NCBI GenBank assembly: GCA_023213315.1
Contig: JAKCPI010005089.1
Coordinates: forward strand, 468,571-532,570
Direction of reading: 5' to 3'
From: Euborellia annulipes
Lineage: Eukaryota > Arthropoda > Insecta > Dermaptera > Anisolabididae
Length of the DNA: 64,000 nt
Shown: piece after piece, positions 53,319-64,000 of the stretch
Numbering within the stretch: position 1 is the stretch's first letter
Layout of the letters: the number at the start of each line of letters is the position of its first letter
The notes under the pieces: model-generated
Seen by the model: only the letters and a program-made list of their open reading frames with translations
Database searches by the model: none
Told to the model about the DNA's origin: nothing
Translations under genes and position numbers: made by a program

Positions 53319-53645
53319 GGGCCGGTTGCTTCAGTTCTAGTCAACTAGCAAACTGATCTAACCTATAACGAATCATCGATATAGTAAACAAAAACACGCT
53401 TAACCTTCTAGTTAAAAAATGAGTTTTTTTAACAAATAATTAGCTAACTGAGGTACTATAAGAAAAGTTTTGTGAAGTTAGCACTTAATAAAGGCATAAT
53501 TTATAAAAATTATTAAAAATAAAAATTTTAAATTAATTAATTAAAAATTAAAATAATTAATTAAAGCCAATAAAAATTTAAAAATTTCCAAAAAAAATAA
53601 ATAAATAAGGCTTGTGTTCCTTATTACACCTCTTAATTAGTTAAC
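53319..53645. mobile_element. PIF/Harbinger-like MITE, second copy, right end unclear
   Basis: Starts GGGCCGGTTGCTTCAGTTCT and shares AACACGCTTAACCTTC and AGTTTTGTGAAGTTAGCA with 1038-1424. The right inverted end is not recognisable. Confidence 0.6.
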
Positions 53646-53924
53646 AACGATATAAACATCATTAAATGACTGCTTTTTATTGAAAAATAATATTTTTCTC
53701 AAAATCAAAAATGATTTTTATAAGTTAAAATTTAGATAATCCAGAGGGAAATATAATAAGAGAGAGGCTGGAAGGAAGAATATGAGAGTCAAGGAAAATG
53801 GCCTAATCTGGATTTATCCATGGTAAGTTTTCATCTGTTTGATACACTGACAATATGTCTTGTGACAAAAACGGGACATTGCAATGTCAAAAACAGGATG
53901 GTGTTATAAAATGAAGAGTTGAGA

Positions 53925-54058
53925 ATTAGAAAGGGTTTATAGACAATTTTTTTGTATGCCATTTACGTTTTTTTTTTTTTTTAGGTTATAATAACCTGCA
54001 TAAAAACGTAAATGCATACAAAAAAAAAAATTGTTCATAGACCCCTTCTAATTCTCTA
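53925..54058. repeat. short near-perfect fold-back
   Basis: GAGAATTAGAAAGGGTTTAT is inverted against AGACCCCTTCTAATTCTC, with a short T-run centre. Confidence 0.7.
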
Positions 54059-54419
54059 CCCTTCAAATATTATGTATTCATAAAAAAGTAAGATTATAAA
54101 AAATGTTTTATTATATAAACATACTAAATTCTACAAACACTTATTCTGTAGTGAAAGAACAAAAAAAAATTTAGCGAATTTCAAAAGGGAGGAATTAATT
54201 TTACGTATTCCTTAGCTTTTATTTATTTCTCGTAAGACTTTATGCTAAAACTTAGACGCGGTTCAGTTTTCTACAAAAACTATAGTTTGTTAAAAACAGG
54301 ATAAAATTGACATTTTTATTAAAAGACGCTACGGTCGAGAAATATGAAAAAAAAAAAAAAAAAAAACGGTACGTATGGGCACCCTAGACATAAAGCACGA
54401 TCCTTATGGTGTTTTATGG

Positions 54420-54615
54420 TTAATGATATTTAAAAGAAATTAAATTTATTAACTTGTTTGAAAAGGATGAAATTTTTTCAATCAATGCAAGTTTGTGGGT
54501 ATGTTTGTGCTTAAGATTGGGCAAAATTGCACCCCCTGGAGTCGAACCATGACCTCCACGCTTTCGCGGCGGGTGAACTACCCTTATCCTAGGGCCCTGG
54601 CCCAATAAGCACATC
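54420..54615 (-). repeat. tRNA-derived SINE
   Basis: The minus strand shows a tRNA-like head with a perfect B box GGTTCGACTCC, a plausible anticodon-arm region upstream, then an unrelated A/T-rich tail ending TTTCATCCTTTTCAAACAAG. The head does not close as a functional tRNA cloverleaf that I can verify. Confidence 0.7.
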
Positions 54616-55520
54616 TCGCATCCGCCTATTATACTAATGAAATTAAAATTTCTTTAAAAAATAGTCTTTTTTTGCGGCAAGAATCCTCAAGTCAAATTAA
54701 AATTTCATTGACTAGAGAAAGATTTATTAAAATAAAAAAATAAAGTTTGAAAGGCCGTTCTATAGTCTTTGGGGTTGACCCCAAATTCCCTCCCCTTCTC
54801 GTTGCGCTAAACTAGATAAATATTTATAATTTATTATATTATAGAAATATAGTATAACATTTTATCGTTTATAACGAACACTGTAATACGCTTACATACG
54901 TAATTATAGCATTAATAATTTCATTTAAAATTGTGTTGTGACAAACACCTTTAAGAATAGAAAGAGCAACCCCATTCGGTAAAACATTCATTCATACTCA
55001 ACATTAGAGTGAATTAAAAAGCAAAACATGAATAATCATTATATAAATAGATAAAACGAATTAAATAAAAATAAAACAGCAATTCACTTTTGAATTGTAT
55101 TATGAGATTAGATAGTTTTCTACTTGAACAAATTTAAAATCACTACATTATTAATACATTTGTATTTGTCATAAATCAACATTAGACTTGTCGTTTAAAA
55201 AATTTCAAAGTCTATTATTAGTTGCCGTTAAGAATCTTTTGCTTGACAACAAATATCTTGGAGGCTCTTCCTCTTTGCCTAGTCCAGGGACGCTGACAAT
55301 AACAATTTTAACAATAGAATGTTATGTTTATAAAATTTAAATAAATTAATTTTTTCAATTTTTAAGATAATATCATCATAACAAAAATAAATAACAATTT
55401 AAAAAATAATATTAATTAGGAAGATTGAAATTTATTTATTTATTTATTTTATTTTACAAACTTAAAAGAGAAAATTTGAATAAAACATTAGTATTCAAAA
55501 TAACTCGATTCGGAGTCATA

Positions 55521-55655
55521 GATAAATTTAACAAGACTGTTTTTTTGTTGGTGAGGCCAAACGCCCCATGACCCCCGAGAATCGAACCCAGAATCTCCAG
55601 CCTTTCCGGGCCATGCTGACTATTGCACCAGGCCACCGGTTAGTAAAGTGCACTG
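55521..55655 (-). repeat. tRNA-derived SINE, family 2, copy 1
   Basis: Minus strand: GGTGCAATAGTCAGC, then GGCTGGAGATTCTGGGTTCG with a B-box-like GGGTTCGATTC, then the tail GGCCTCACCAACAAAA and CAGTCTTGTTAAAT. Confidence 0.75.
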
Positions 55656-55679
55656 TTTACTCGCATATAAGAGGAAGTG

Positions 55680-55815
55680 AGTTTTGTTGGTGTAGGTCGA
55701 AAGTCCGGTGCAATGGAAAGCACACCAATGCCACGGAAAGGCTGGAGATCCTGGGTTTGATTTCCGGGAGCTATGGCCTCACCAACAAAAATCAAACAGT
55801 CTTGTTAAATATTAA
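55680..55815 (+). repeat. tRNA-derived SINE, family 2, copy 2 (inverted to copy 1)
   Basis: Plus strand: GGCTGGAGATCCTGGGTTTG, then the same tail GGCCTCACCAACAAAA and CAGTCTTGTTAAAT as copy 1. The two face in opposite directions only about 25 bp apart. Confidence 0.75.
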
Positions 55816-56027
55816 AAGGAGTTTGAGAAAAACAGAATAATAATAATAAAAACAAAATAGTAAATTTGAAAAAAAATCAATCTTATATTTTTCAGACATA
55901 TTTTTAGAGGCTCCAGAAATTTGGCTTATACTTCTAAAAAAAAATTAGGAAAAAAAGTTTTTTCCCCTAAACAAAGGCCACGACCTAAAGGTCATTTCGG
56001 CCAGCATACCATAAAATATGACTATAA

Positions 56028-56400
56028 GAGCCGGTTGCTTCACTTCTAATTATCCCCAGGATAATCTAGTTGATTGTGTCTTTTGAATCTTTTCACAACT
56101 AGTTGAGTTATTCATATGATTAAAAAACAGCCCTGCTCGCAGTTAGTTAGCTAAGTCCCAAAGTTCGGTATAAAGCATAACTAAAGTATGAAATTAGGAA
56201 CATAAGCCTTATTTATTCAATTTTTTGAAAATTTTTGAATTTTTATTAATTATTTTAATTTTTAATATTTATTTTAATTAATTTAAATATTTTTTTTTTT
56301 AATATAATTTCTATAAATGATATTTTTTATTAAGTTGCTAACCTCACAAAACCCTCCTTATACCTCAGATAGACAATTATATGTGAAGAAACTATTTTTT
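56028..56400. mobile_element. PIF/Harbinger-like MITE, third copy, inverted interior
   Basis: Starts GAGCCGGTTGCTTCACTTCT. Its interior (TTGCTAACCTCACAAAAC, CTCAGATAG) is the inverse of the other copies. The right end seems truncated next to the mariner-type MITE at 56428. Confidence 0.55.
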
Positions 56401-56427
56401 TAATCAAACAGCCGAAAAAGATAGGTA

Positions 56428-56648
56428 CAGTGAGCGCCACAATTAAGTCCCCACCTGATAGCTTTAGCCTTAAGATTATGGTAAATGGTAAAATAATTTT
56501 AAATTTAAAAAGGTAAAATAAAATCATCTGTACCCGATCTTACGTTTTATCTTTTCGGACATTAAAATTATTTCACTTCACACCAAATACTATACCAAAT
56601 ACTTAAGGCTAAAGCTTGCAAGTGGGTACTTAATTGTGGTGCTCACTG
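56428..56648. mobile_element. Tc1/mariner-type MITE
   Basis: 221 bp with long inverted ends beginning CAGTGAGCGCCACAATTAAG (right end CAGTGAGCACCACAATTAAG inverted), flanked by TA on both sides. No transposase; a non-autonomous copy. Confidence 0.8.
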
Positions 56649-57257
56649 TACCTCAAATCTGCCATGTATTCATTGTATTGGACATTTCCTACTACAAGAT
56701 CACAATAGAGCATTATGCTATTTAATTTAATAAATATTAATTAAAAACTACAATTGAATTGCCCAATAAATCTGGATCTAAGGTTCCCACTTACCCCGTT
56801 TTCACACTTTCCTTACATCATCGTTCAATATTTTCACTCCCTTAGAAAATTGTCTTAGTTTAATAAATAAAAATTGAGAATTATTTAAAATGCTGGGATT
56901 AGCCTATGATTGAAAAATTAAATAGACGTCTTGTTTGTAAGTTATTGGTTTGGCCCGTCCCCAACTGGCACCTTTCAAGGAATGGAAGTTAATAGATGTC
57001 TCTCCCTATGAGCCAGTAATCATTTACCAACTCCACAATTAAATGAGAAAAAAAAAGAAGAAAAAATATTTTCTAAAATCAAACTTTTTGAATGTATATA
57101 GCATAACATTTTTCTAATAATAAAATTATATAAATTTTATTTATCAAAGAAAAGAAAAATAAAAAGCGTGCTAGATACTCATTTGGATGATGAAATAAGA
57201 TTCTGAGGAAAAATTATATTTAAAAATCTAGAGTTCTATTCTTTAAAGTCTTTAAAG

Positions 57258-57578
57258 CAGGGGTGGCCAGCCTAAATGATCTTGCGGACCTCTTAAGAAA
57301 TGCATCATAAGTCCTCGGGCCGCATATAAAATTATAAATTCCATATTAGATTTAGACCCGCAATAGACATAGTTATTATTCTTACATGTAAACATAGATA
57401 ATATAATAATAATGATACTAAACGCACTTTGTAAAGAAATATATAACACTAATAAATAAGAGAAAGTAAAAATGAAATATAAAAAATATATAAACTAGCT
57501 CTGTATTTTACTAGAGCGAGAATCTCGGGGGCAGCAAAAATATTCAAGGCGGCCCTTGGGTTGGCCACCCCTTTCCTG
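57258..57578. mobile_element. hAT-like MITE (CAGGGGTGGCCA ends)
   Basis: Left end CAGGGGTGGCCAGCC and right end GGTTGGCCACCCCTTTCCTG are inverted repeats typical of hAT ends. A second left end of the same kind (CAGGAGTGGCCAACCCG) lies at 58153 without a recognisable partner. Confidence 0.6.
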
Positions 57579-58635
57579 TGATCTAAAGAGAACAAAATTT
57601 TGGATTGTCTTATAATCAGTTTATTATTGAAAATTTCACGAAAATGGTTTTATTATGAAGGGAGAGAATATGATCAGGGACGTCATTTGGGAGGAGAGGG
57701 TAGGGGAGGGGGCCATTTGCCTAAATTCTGAGTTTAGCCCCTTTATATAAACAAACTCACACTCTCTATAAATAAGTATATAAGATGGTATTGATATATA
57801 TGTTTATTTAATTAATTAAATACAGGTCACGCCCAGTTTACAAATGCATTTACAATAAAATAAAATAGGTGGTTAGAAAAAAAAAAAAAAAAAAAAAAAA
57901 ACAAAGGCAATTTAAATTATAAGTACAACAATTTCAATGAAATATCAAGTAGAATGCACTTCAACAGCTGAATGAGTCAGAACACTGCCAACCGTCACAA
58001 CACAATAGCCTTTATTTTCTTAATGTTCGAATGGAAAAAGTCCACCTGATCACAATAAATATTACCCAGTCTATGACATCCATTTTTTTTACTGATATTA
58101 ATATGGTGGAACTAAATTTGAAAAAAATAATAATTGCTAGGAATATCTAAAGCAGGAGTGGCCAACCCGCGGCCCGGCATTTTCATCTTTCAATCTTCAT
58201 CACACTTTTACACAATATATTTATTTTATAATAGTTAAAGTAGGGAACACCAATGTATTAAAAAAATATTTGTGCATCCACAAAAATTAACGTTAGAAAT
58301 TATGAGAAAAAATTAACTTTGATTTTAGAATAATATTCTTGCCAATATGTGACAGATATTGCCTCTTTTATTTATGAGTTTACAGTTATAAGTAAATTTT
58401 ATATGATAAAAACGGATAATGATTCAATTTTTCTAAACATTTAGCCGCTTAAGGGACATCAGATTTAGCAGTGAAGTGTATAAACCGTAAATTGTTATTA
58501 ACGTGTATACTTACATGTTTTTGATGTTATTTTAAGACTTCATTTTCTAGCTCAGGGATGTTCTTTGGGGTCAAAAAATATTTCCGTTCCAACTCTAAAA
58601 GAAAAAAGGAAAAAAATATTAAAGTAGGCCTATGA

Positions 58636-59690
58636 TTTTACTTTCTCGTACCCTATATATGAAATATATAGGAGAGAAAGTATTGCGATCATGTCAAAAA
58701 TTCGATGTCGAGATTTTGATGGATATACATGTTTTGAGGTCCCCTGAGTCCAAAAAAGTGGGTCCCGCAAATTGGTCTGTGTGTGTGTGTGTGTCTCTTG
58801 TGTCTGTGTGTCTGTGTGTGTGTAACGATTTTTAGCATGAAGGAATTGAGCTAGGAGGTTGAAATTTTATATTTAAGCTAGGTACCTTTGAAGAATCTCA
58901 AAATAAGCTTTTGAACAAAATCGGCCAAAAAGTACTAGTACTTTACTGATGTACTTTTTCAGTTTTTTTCGATTTTCTCAAAATTCCCTCCAAGGATTTT
59001 TTTTTAAATTCATAAATCAACTATTTTTTAGATGCTCTTTAAAATGTATATTCTCATTTTGCCGTTGAAATCTTCTGAAGACCACTTTACTCTTGTTCTT
59101 CATAGGAAAGATAGAACTGGTTGCCATGGTAACGGAATTTAAATCTTTTTCTTTTTATTAGATTAAAAATCAATTATTATTTAAATTCCCATTTTTACTT
59201 TCTCGTTTTTTATTTTTTTTTCTGTCTTTAATTGTTTCCGGGAAAACATATATCACTCTCTCTCTCTCTCTCTCTCTCACTTGCAAACATTATCGCCTGT
59301 CTCTCCGCCTTCTCTCATAGGCCTAATGTTAATTTCCTATAGGGATTTGTATGTTAATTTCGATTCAAAAGGGGGTCCCCTTTGGAACTTTTTAGGCATT
59401 TAAAATTTTTTTTTTCCAATTCTTATGAAATTTTGTATTTATTTACGATTCTATATTGTGTATAAAATGTCCAAATATGAGATTAAAATTTTGAAAAATA
59501 ACCATAGTTTATTTCAAGCAGTCAACATTTAAAATGCAAGTTTGAAACTAAGGTGCTATGGGAAACTAAATATATCTCGACACAAAAAATCTGGTGTGAC
59601 CAGCACGGTGCACAACTTTCTCTTACCGAAGGGTAAGAGAAAGTTGTGTGCTGTGCGCCAGTCACACCAGATTTTTTTTTAATGGATTAG
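58636..59690. repeat. dispersed CTTTCTC...AGAGAAAG element, long copy
   Basis: Begins with a CTTTCTCGTACCCTATATAT hairpin, then GATGTCGAGATTTTGATGGA, a GT microsatellite (58781-58822) and AAGTACTAGTACTTTACTGA. It ends with the hairpin at 59588. Fragments occur at 14665-14720, 28200-28700, 39540-40165 and 62975-63145. No coding capacity seen. Confidence 0.65.
59588..59684. repeat. hairpin with CTGGTGTGAC arms
   Basis: AATCTGGTGTGACCAGC is inverted against GTCACACCAGATT around CTTTCTCTTACC. One-arm versions occur near 20770, 29105 and 39591. Confidence 0.7.
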
Positions 59691-59834
59691 TTTATTTTAA
59701 GAAAGGATCCAGTTGGTAAAAAACAGTAAATAATCTCATCTAATTCTAAAATGAAGGATCACTTCTATCTTGAGTCGAATGTAAAACACACGGAAGGAAT
59801 ATAAAAAGGAAAAAGTATAAGGGATAGATAGAAA

Positions 59835-60182
59835 GGGGTCGCCCAGATATTACGTAACGCCTTTTTTGACGATATTTTAGTCCCCCCGCTGTCACAGTTA
59901 GTCACATACAAACAAATCCCCCCTACAAATATTATGTCACAACATAGAACCTTTCCCCCCCTCCTTAACCGAAACTTTTTTTAAAACTTTTTCTTAAAAT
60001 TCCCTATACAAAGCGAGTCTCATCCCATCTTTTTAAACTCCAAAAAATTTTATAAATGCAACTTTAAATTCTTATGTCACGCTTAGAGAAACCCCCCGGG
60101 TCCCCCATGTCACAAATAGTAACGTTTTGGCCAGACACCTCCCCCCCCCCCCTAAAGCGTTACGTAATATGTAGCCGACCCC
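59835..60182. mobile_element. MITE of the ACGTAACG family
   Basis: Ends GGGGTCGCCCAGATATTACG and CGTAATATGTAGCCGACCCC are inverted repeats; flanks are AAA on both sides. It resembles 3009-3288 in TTACGTAACGC motifs and homopolymer-rich interior. Confidence 0.65.
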
Positions 60183-60807
60183 AAAGGGTTGGGACATAGT
60201 TCCCCATTAAGGAGAAACCATGAACTCTCGTGGGTAGGATTGGCTAAATCCTGTAGGTCTGCCTTCTATAGGGATTATAGAGGGGTACCTACCCGCTACC
60301 CAGCATTCAAGTCGTGGTTATACTAGTACGGAGATTCCGACGATTGATGAGGTTTGTAATATTAAAGTCAATTCTATTTCTTTTGAATCGGTGAGAGAAC
60401 TGTAATTTAAAAACAAATTTAATATTAAAACTGTGCATAATAATTCTACAACAGATTGAAAATATTATTTTCATATTTTAAATACCTAATCATCTTCTTA
60501 AAAGGTTTTTAGTTCTGTTAGTTGTTGTTTTTGAAACAGGCCTCTCATCTCCTCTTATAGCCTTCCGAACCTCCCTCAGGACAAAACATGAATAAATAAA
60601 TTCTAAGATGCTGTTTTAATTGATCAAATGTTTGCATCTTAACTTGAGTATTGGCCGATCAAAAAAAAGACACTTTACAATCTTGCTCAGTGATATATTT
60701 TGAAGCCAAAAAAAATATTTTCATTTTATTTCTAAAAAAAAAAGAAAAAAAAAATATTTTATTAAAGTGTTAAGCTGTTTTTTAATAGTAGATTTAATAT
60801 TACTTAC

Positions 60808-60876
60808 GAAAGGATCCCGTTGGTTATGCCCCGAAGAATCTCGACGATCTCAGCCCCCACTCCCACCCTAACTATC
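60808..60876 (-). other. possible 5' leader exon
   Basis: A GC-richer segment between a GTAAGTAA donor and an acceptor ending TTTCAG on the minus strand. One frame is open throughout, but no family resemblance is seen. Its position upstream of the projectin start suggests a non-coding leader exon; it might belong to another transcript. Confidence 0.3.
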
Positions 60877-60958
60877 TGAAACAAAAAAGAAATAAACAAT
60901 TAGTTTTGATGCTACGTAATATTTTATGAAAAACATATTGAAAATGTCTTTAACTTAC

Positions 60959-61047
60959 TCTGTAGACTGCTTCTTTCGGCTCAACGAGGGCTTCCCTAAA
61001 AACTAACCTAATCCCACACTATCTATGACCGGGACGGTCATCTAATT
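60959..61047 (-). other. possible 5' leader exon
   Basis: Minus-strand donor GTAAGTTA at the left end and a candidate acceptor CATTTTAG at the right. Short stops in each frame make it non-coding if real. The region 61050-61200 is G+C richer than its surroundings, and a plus-strand GACAG/GTAAGC donor at about 61111 hints that transcription may also leave in the other direction. Confidence 0.25.
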
Positions 61048-62099
61048 CTAAAATGAAGTTCTAGTTCCTCTTCTTTCTTGAGACGATCGCGAACGCGGCA
61101 CTCCCGGAAGACAGGTAAGCCTTCATTATATCACTTCGGAACGATACGGTGAAAACGCGCCCACAACCCAAAGAAAGTTTGAGGGGAAATGGAACACAGA
61201 GTCATATGTCATATGTACTAACATGTCATATGTACTCACACACATCACAGATCAATTAATCTCCGCCCACCTGCCTAATCAATGTCATTTAATAGCGAAC
61301 TAAATTAGAGCAGAGTTAATTGACCTGTAATCATTCACGAATTAGGAAGGGAGCCCGGCCAATACAATACTGAAGATCCCCCTTGATTGCTCATCTCAGA
61401 AACAGAATGTCGTTGTTCAAGATGCATGCTGAAAAAAAAGAACCCTAAAGCTAACAACATCCTATACGAACTCCTAACATCTTGAACATTAACTCACTCT
61501 GTCCTGAAACAACCAAGGCCCAGAACTCAGCATTGACGGACAAAGAGCTCCGGAGAAAGAGAAAACACTCTTTCTCTCAAAAGCGCGAAAGAGGGAAACA
61601 TGCGATAGAGGAATTCTCCTATTTCCCTTGAACAACGGCCAAAAGTGAAATGATCCTCTACTGGGAGCCCTGCCTAAACCTAAATGGGACGAACAACAAC
61701 ACCCTATGCCAGTATTGAGGAATCAATTCGCAATTGAACGTCAATTCAAGAGAACATTAGAGAAATCCGACACAGAAGACCTAGACCCCAATATAATAAT
61801 AATAAACTAGTAATGCGTGAGCGTAGAGATTTTCTAATTATTAAGCGCCCATATATAGATTCTATCATTTGCTAGCTAGATAATCTAATAAGAATTGCGT
61901 GTATTCTTAAAAATTAACATGCAGTTAGTAAAAATAGAAAAGAGATCCCTTTAGAAAATTATAATCCAATACACGCAAAACTTAAAACCTAATACTGAAT
62001 TATATAATAATAGCTAATACATGCACACTTGAATTGTCTCATATGATGAAGATGATTCCCGCGTAGGGTAACGGGATGAAATGAGTACTGTGCATTATC

Positions 62100-62200
62100 C
62101 ACATATTACCAATAATCGAATACCTTTTGTACAATTAACAATAATCGTATACCTTTTGCACATTTACCAATAATCGTATACCTTTTGCACAATGAACATT
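62100..62200. repeat. tandem repeat, three units of about 31 bp
   Basis: ACCAATAATCGTATACCTTT followed by TGCACA, three imperfect copies in a row. Confidence 0.75.
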
Positions 62201-62533
62201 CATCCATCCCATTACCTTGAGAAACGAAACCATTTAGGTACTGAAATATAAAACCCTATTCTTTAAAAGATTAAAATGTTAAATTTATGATATTAAATGA
62301 ATTTAGAAAGAAATTTGACAAATTATCTTAAAGCAATTTAAAAATAATTAAATTAATTTAAAAAATTTAATTAATTTTGAATTTAAACATTTTGAATTTT
62401 AACCATTAACTATCTAAAAGGGACTCTGAAATGGGAGAATTACATTAATAACATCCTATCCATGCATCTATATTAAAATATTCAATATTTAGGCCGGAAT
62501 TAGAAAATTCAAGTAAATTTTGAAAATCCTAAA

Positions 62534-62704
62534 CTGCTTACTCTACGCTCACGTAAATGTTCATACAGACTTTAAATGTAGCTGTTACGCTCTGGGATTT
62601 GATGTAGTGACTGCCTCGTTGACGTAGTGCTGATGGCGATGTCTGGTGGCGGATGCTCTACCTGGATTTTCGATGTCAATTCTCGAAGGCGATTCTTCAA
62701 TTTC
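62534..62704 (-). other. possible exon of unknown gene or distant leader exon
   Basis: Between a T-rich acceptor (TTTTTTAG) and a GTAAGC donor on the minus strand. One frame is open for about 45 codons (EIEESPSRIDIENPGRASAT and on) but stops before the donor. No family is recognised. Confidence 0.25.
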
Positions 62705-62974
62705 TAAAAAATAAATTAAAGAAAATATTTCAAGAGGGGCTAAGCGAACCTCTGCCTCAAGGAACAAGATTTGAATGCAATATTCAATATTTTAATTTTA
62801 ATTCTATCAAATAGATTCACTTTGTAGCCTACTTAATTTCTCATTTATAAAAAAGAAGAAGATTTATATATAAAAAAAGAATAGTATTGAATAAAAAATC
62901 TGCTACAATATTGTGTACAGTGAGGGACAAAGTTAAAGCACAGTCTCATCCCAAAGTTAGGCACCCCCATGGGA

Positions 62975-63145
62975 CGTGACACGAAGCTTTTGAACAAAAT
63001 TGATCAAAGAGTAAGAGTACTTTACTGATCCACTTTTTCAGTTTTTCTCAAAATTCGCTCCAACGATTTTGATTAAAATTCAAAAACTACTTTCTCTCTT
63101 TCTATAAATATATTACATATATACATAGGTAAGAGAAAGTAAAAA
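62975..63145. repeat. dispersed CTTTCTC element fragment
   Basis: AAGCTTTTGAACAAAATTGA and TCTCAAAATTCGCTCCAACG match the 58636 copy, ending in the hairpin CTTTCTCTCTTTCTATAAAT / GTAAGAGAAAGTAAA. Confidence 0.55.
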
Positions 63146-63559
63146 TAATAATTCGTGTTATTTTTTGACACCCCCTTGTATGTTCTAGAAAATATTAATT
63201 TTTATTTTTTAAAAAAGCAATTTTTTTTTTGAGTATTATGGAAAAAGTAATTTTTTCCCTTAAATTATAGATAGAATTATCTCACTTAAAAAAGTATCAA
63301 AAGATGAAAAAATTTACTAGCCTCAGACTATGGCTCAGAGGTGCGATAAAAGTTATTTCAATTAGATTGGCTACCAATCTTTAGATGGCCTTAAATGAAA
63401 TTAAAAAAATAAATTGACTATATTTACAAATTTTTGAATAATTTCAAATCTTATCTGCATAAAATTTGGACACCTTAATTGCTACTGTATAACCCAGTCA
63501 GTTACAGAACAGTTAGTTAAATTTTTATATATTATTTAATTTTTCGTTTTGTTTTTTGC

Positions 63560-63725
63560 CCCCCTGACCTCCCGCCAGTTGGTTCAAACCCGCCTGAGGC
63601 GGACCCTCACTTTTTCTTAATTATGAGAAGCCGAGTCACTCGCCTTGAGCTACGCCCCCTGAGCCCCCCCTCAGCTGGCTCGAGTCCTCCTGCGGCGGAT
63701 CCTCGTCCATAAAGTTCTCTATAAG
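63560..63725. repeat. GC-rich dispersed repeat with CCTGCGGCGG
   Basis: Twice contains a CCTGNGGCGGACCCTC-like string; also present at 39187-39245 followed by TTAATTATGA as here. Class unknown. Confidence 0.5.
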
Positions 63726-64000
63726 ACTGCAACAGAGCGTTACAGACCGACGGACTGACGGATAGTCCGCGATTATATTATATAATAATAATATACTATG
63801 GCTACATGAGGTCGGTCGAGCTAGAATTTTCCCGGGCCGCTTAATTTCCCAATCCGGCTCTATTTAATATTATAAACGCATAATAAAAAAAACAAAAAAA
63901 ATATACCTTTCAATATGAAATTTAAACAAAACAAATTAATTTTAAGAGATGATTAATTTAGAATTGTGGAGTATTAAAAAAAAAAAAGACACTGATATCA

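Noticed and set aside
54530..54612. Functional tRNA gene on the minus strand
   Set aside because: B box is good, but I cannot form a full cloverleaf, and the sequence continues into a SINE-type tail.

Overview
This is one end of a very large arthropod muscle gene, read on the minus strand. The window encodes the N-terminal part of projectin/twitchin (the family of Drosophila bent, bt), a giant titin-like protein of the myofibril. I assembled 49 coding exons (about 5.8 kb, roughly 1,940 codons) between the start codon at 50665 and the left edge. They were found from splice-site sequence, reading-phase continuity across every intron, and protein resemblance to the insect projectin as I remember it. 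The gene runs off the left edge, so the Fn3/Ig core and kinase are not here. The base composition (strongly A+T rich), the intron sizes (0.1-7 kb) and the load of small DNA transposons and fold-back repeats fit an insect or crustacean; I cannot name the species.

Layout in transcription order (right to left): 64000-50750 is upstream or 5' non-coding sequence with possible leader exons near 62.6, 61.0 and 60.8 kb, a tRNA-derived SINE cluster (54.4-55.8 kb) and several MITEs. 50665-33192 carries eight Ig domains, including a 22-nt microexon between Ig1 and Ig2. 32987-13026 is a PEVK-like elastic/linker region of 26 small exons, all phase 0 and all multiples of three, so any of them could be skipped without a frameshift. 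It holds a 61-residue Lys/Glu exon, duplicated exon pairs, five tandem copies of an 11-codon exon, two acidic exons, and many [RK][RK]xS kinase-type sites. 9090-14 carries Ig9, the conserved [11 protein letters not shown] linker, Ig10 to Ig13 and the start of the next domain.

The introns hold repeats rather than other recognisable genes: hAT-like MITEs with 8-bp target duplications, TTA-duplicating MITEs with GGG ends, a TA-flanked mariner-type MITE, at least nine fold-back elements, and long homopolymers. Several fold-backs carry, on both arms, a short motif that looks like a degraded hammerhead-ribozyme core.

Points most worth a second look: (1) the array of basophilic-kinase sites spread across separate PEVK cassette exons; (2) the tandem exon amplification with a hAT MITE inside one unit; (3) the predicted single-alpha-helix exon; (4) the paired RPGEV exons; (5) the hammerhead-like fold-backs; (6) a one-base homopolymer excess (7117-7123) that breaks the otherwise conserved frame and is probably a sequence error. 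I found no clearly undescribed multi-gene system.
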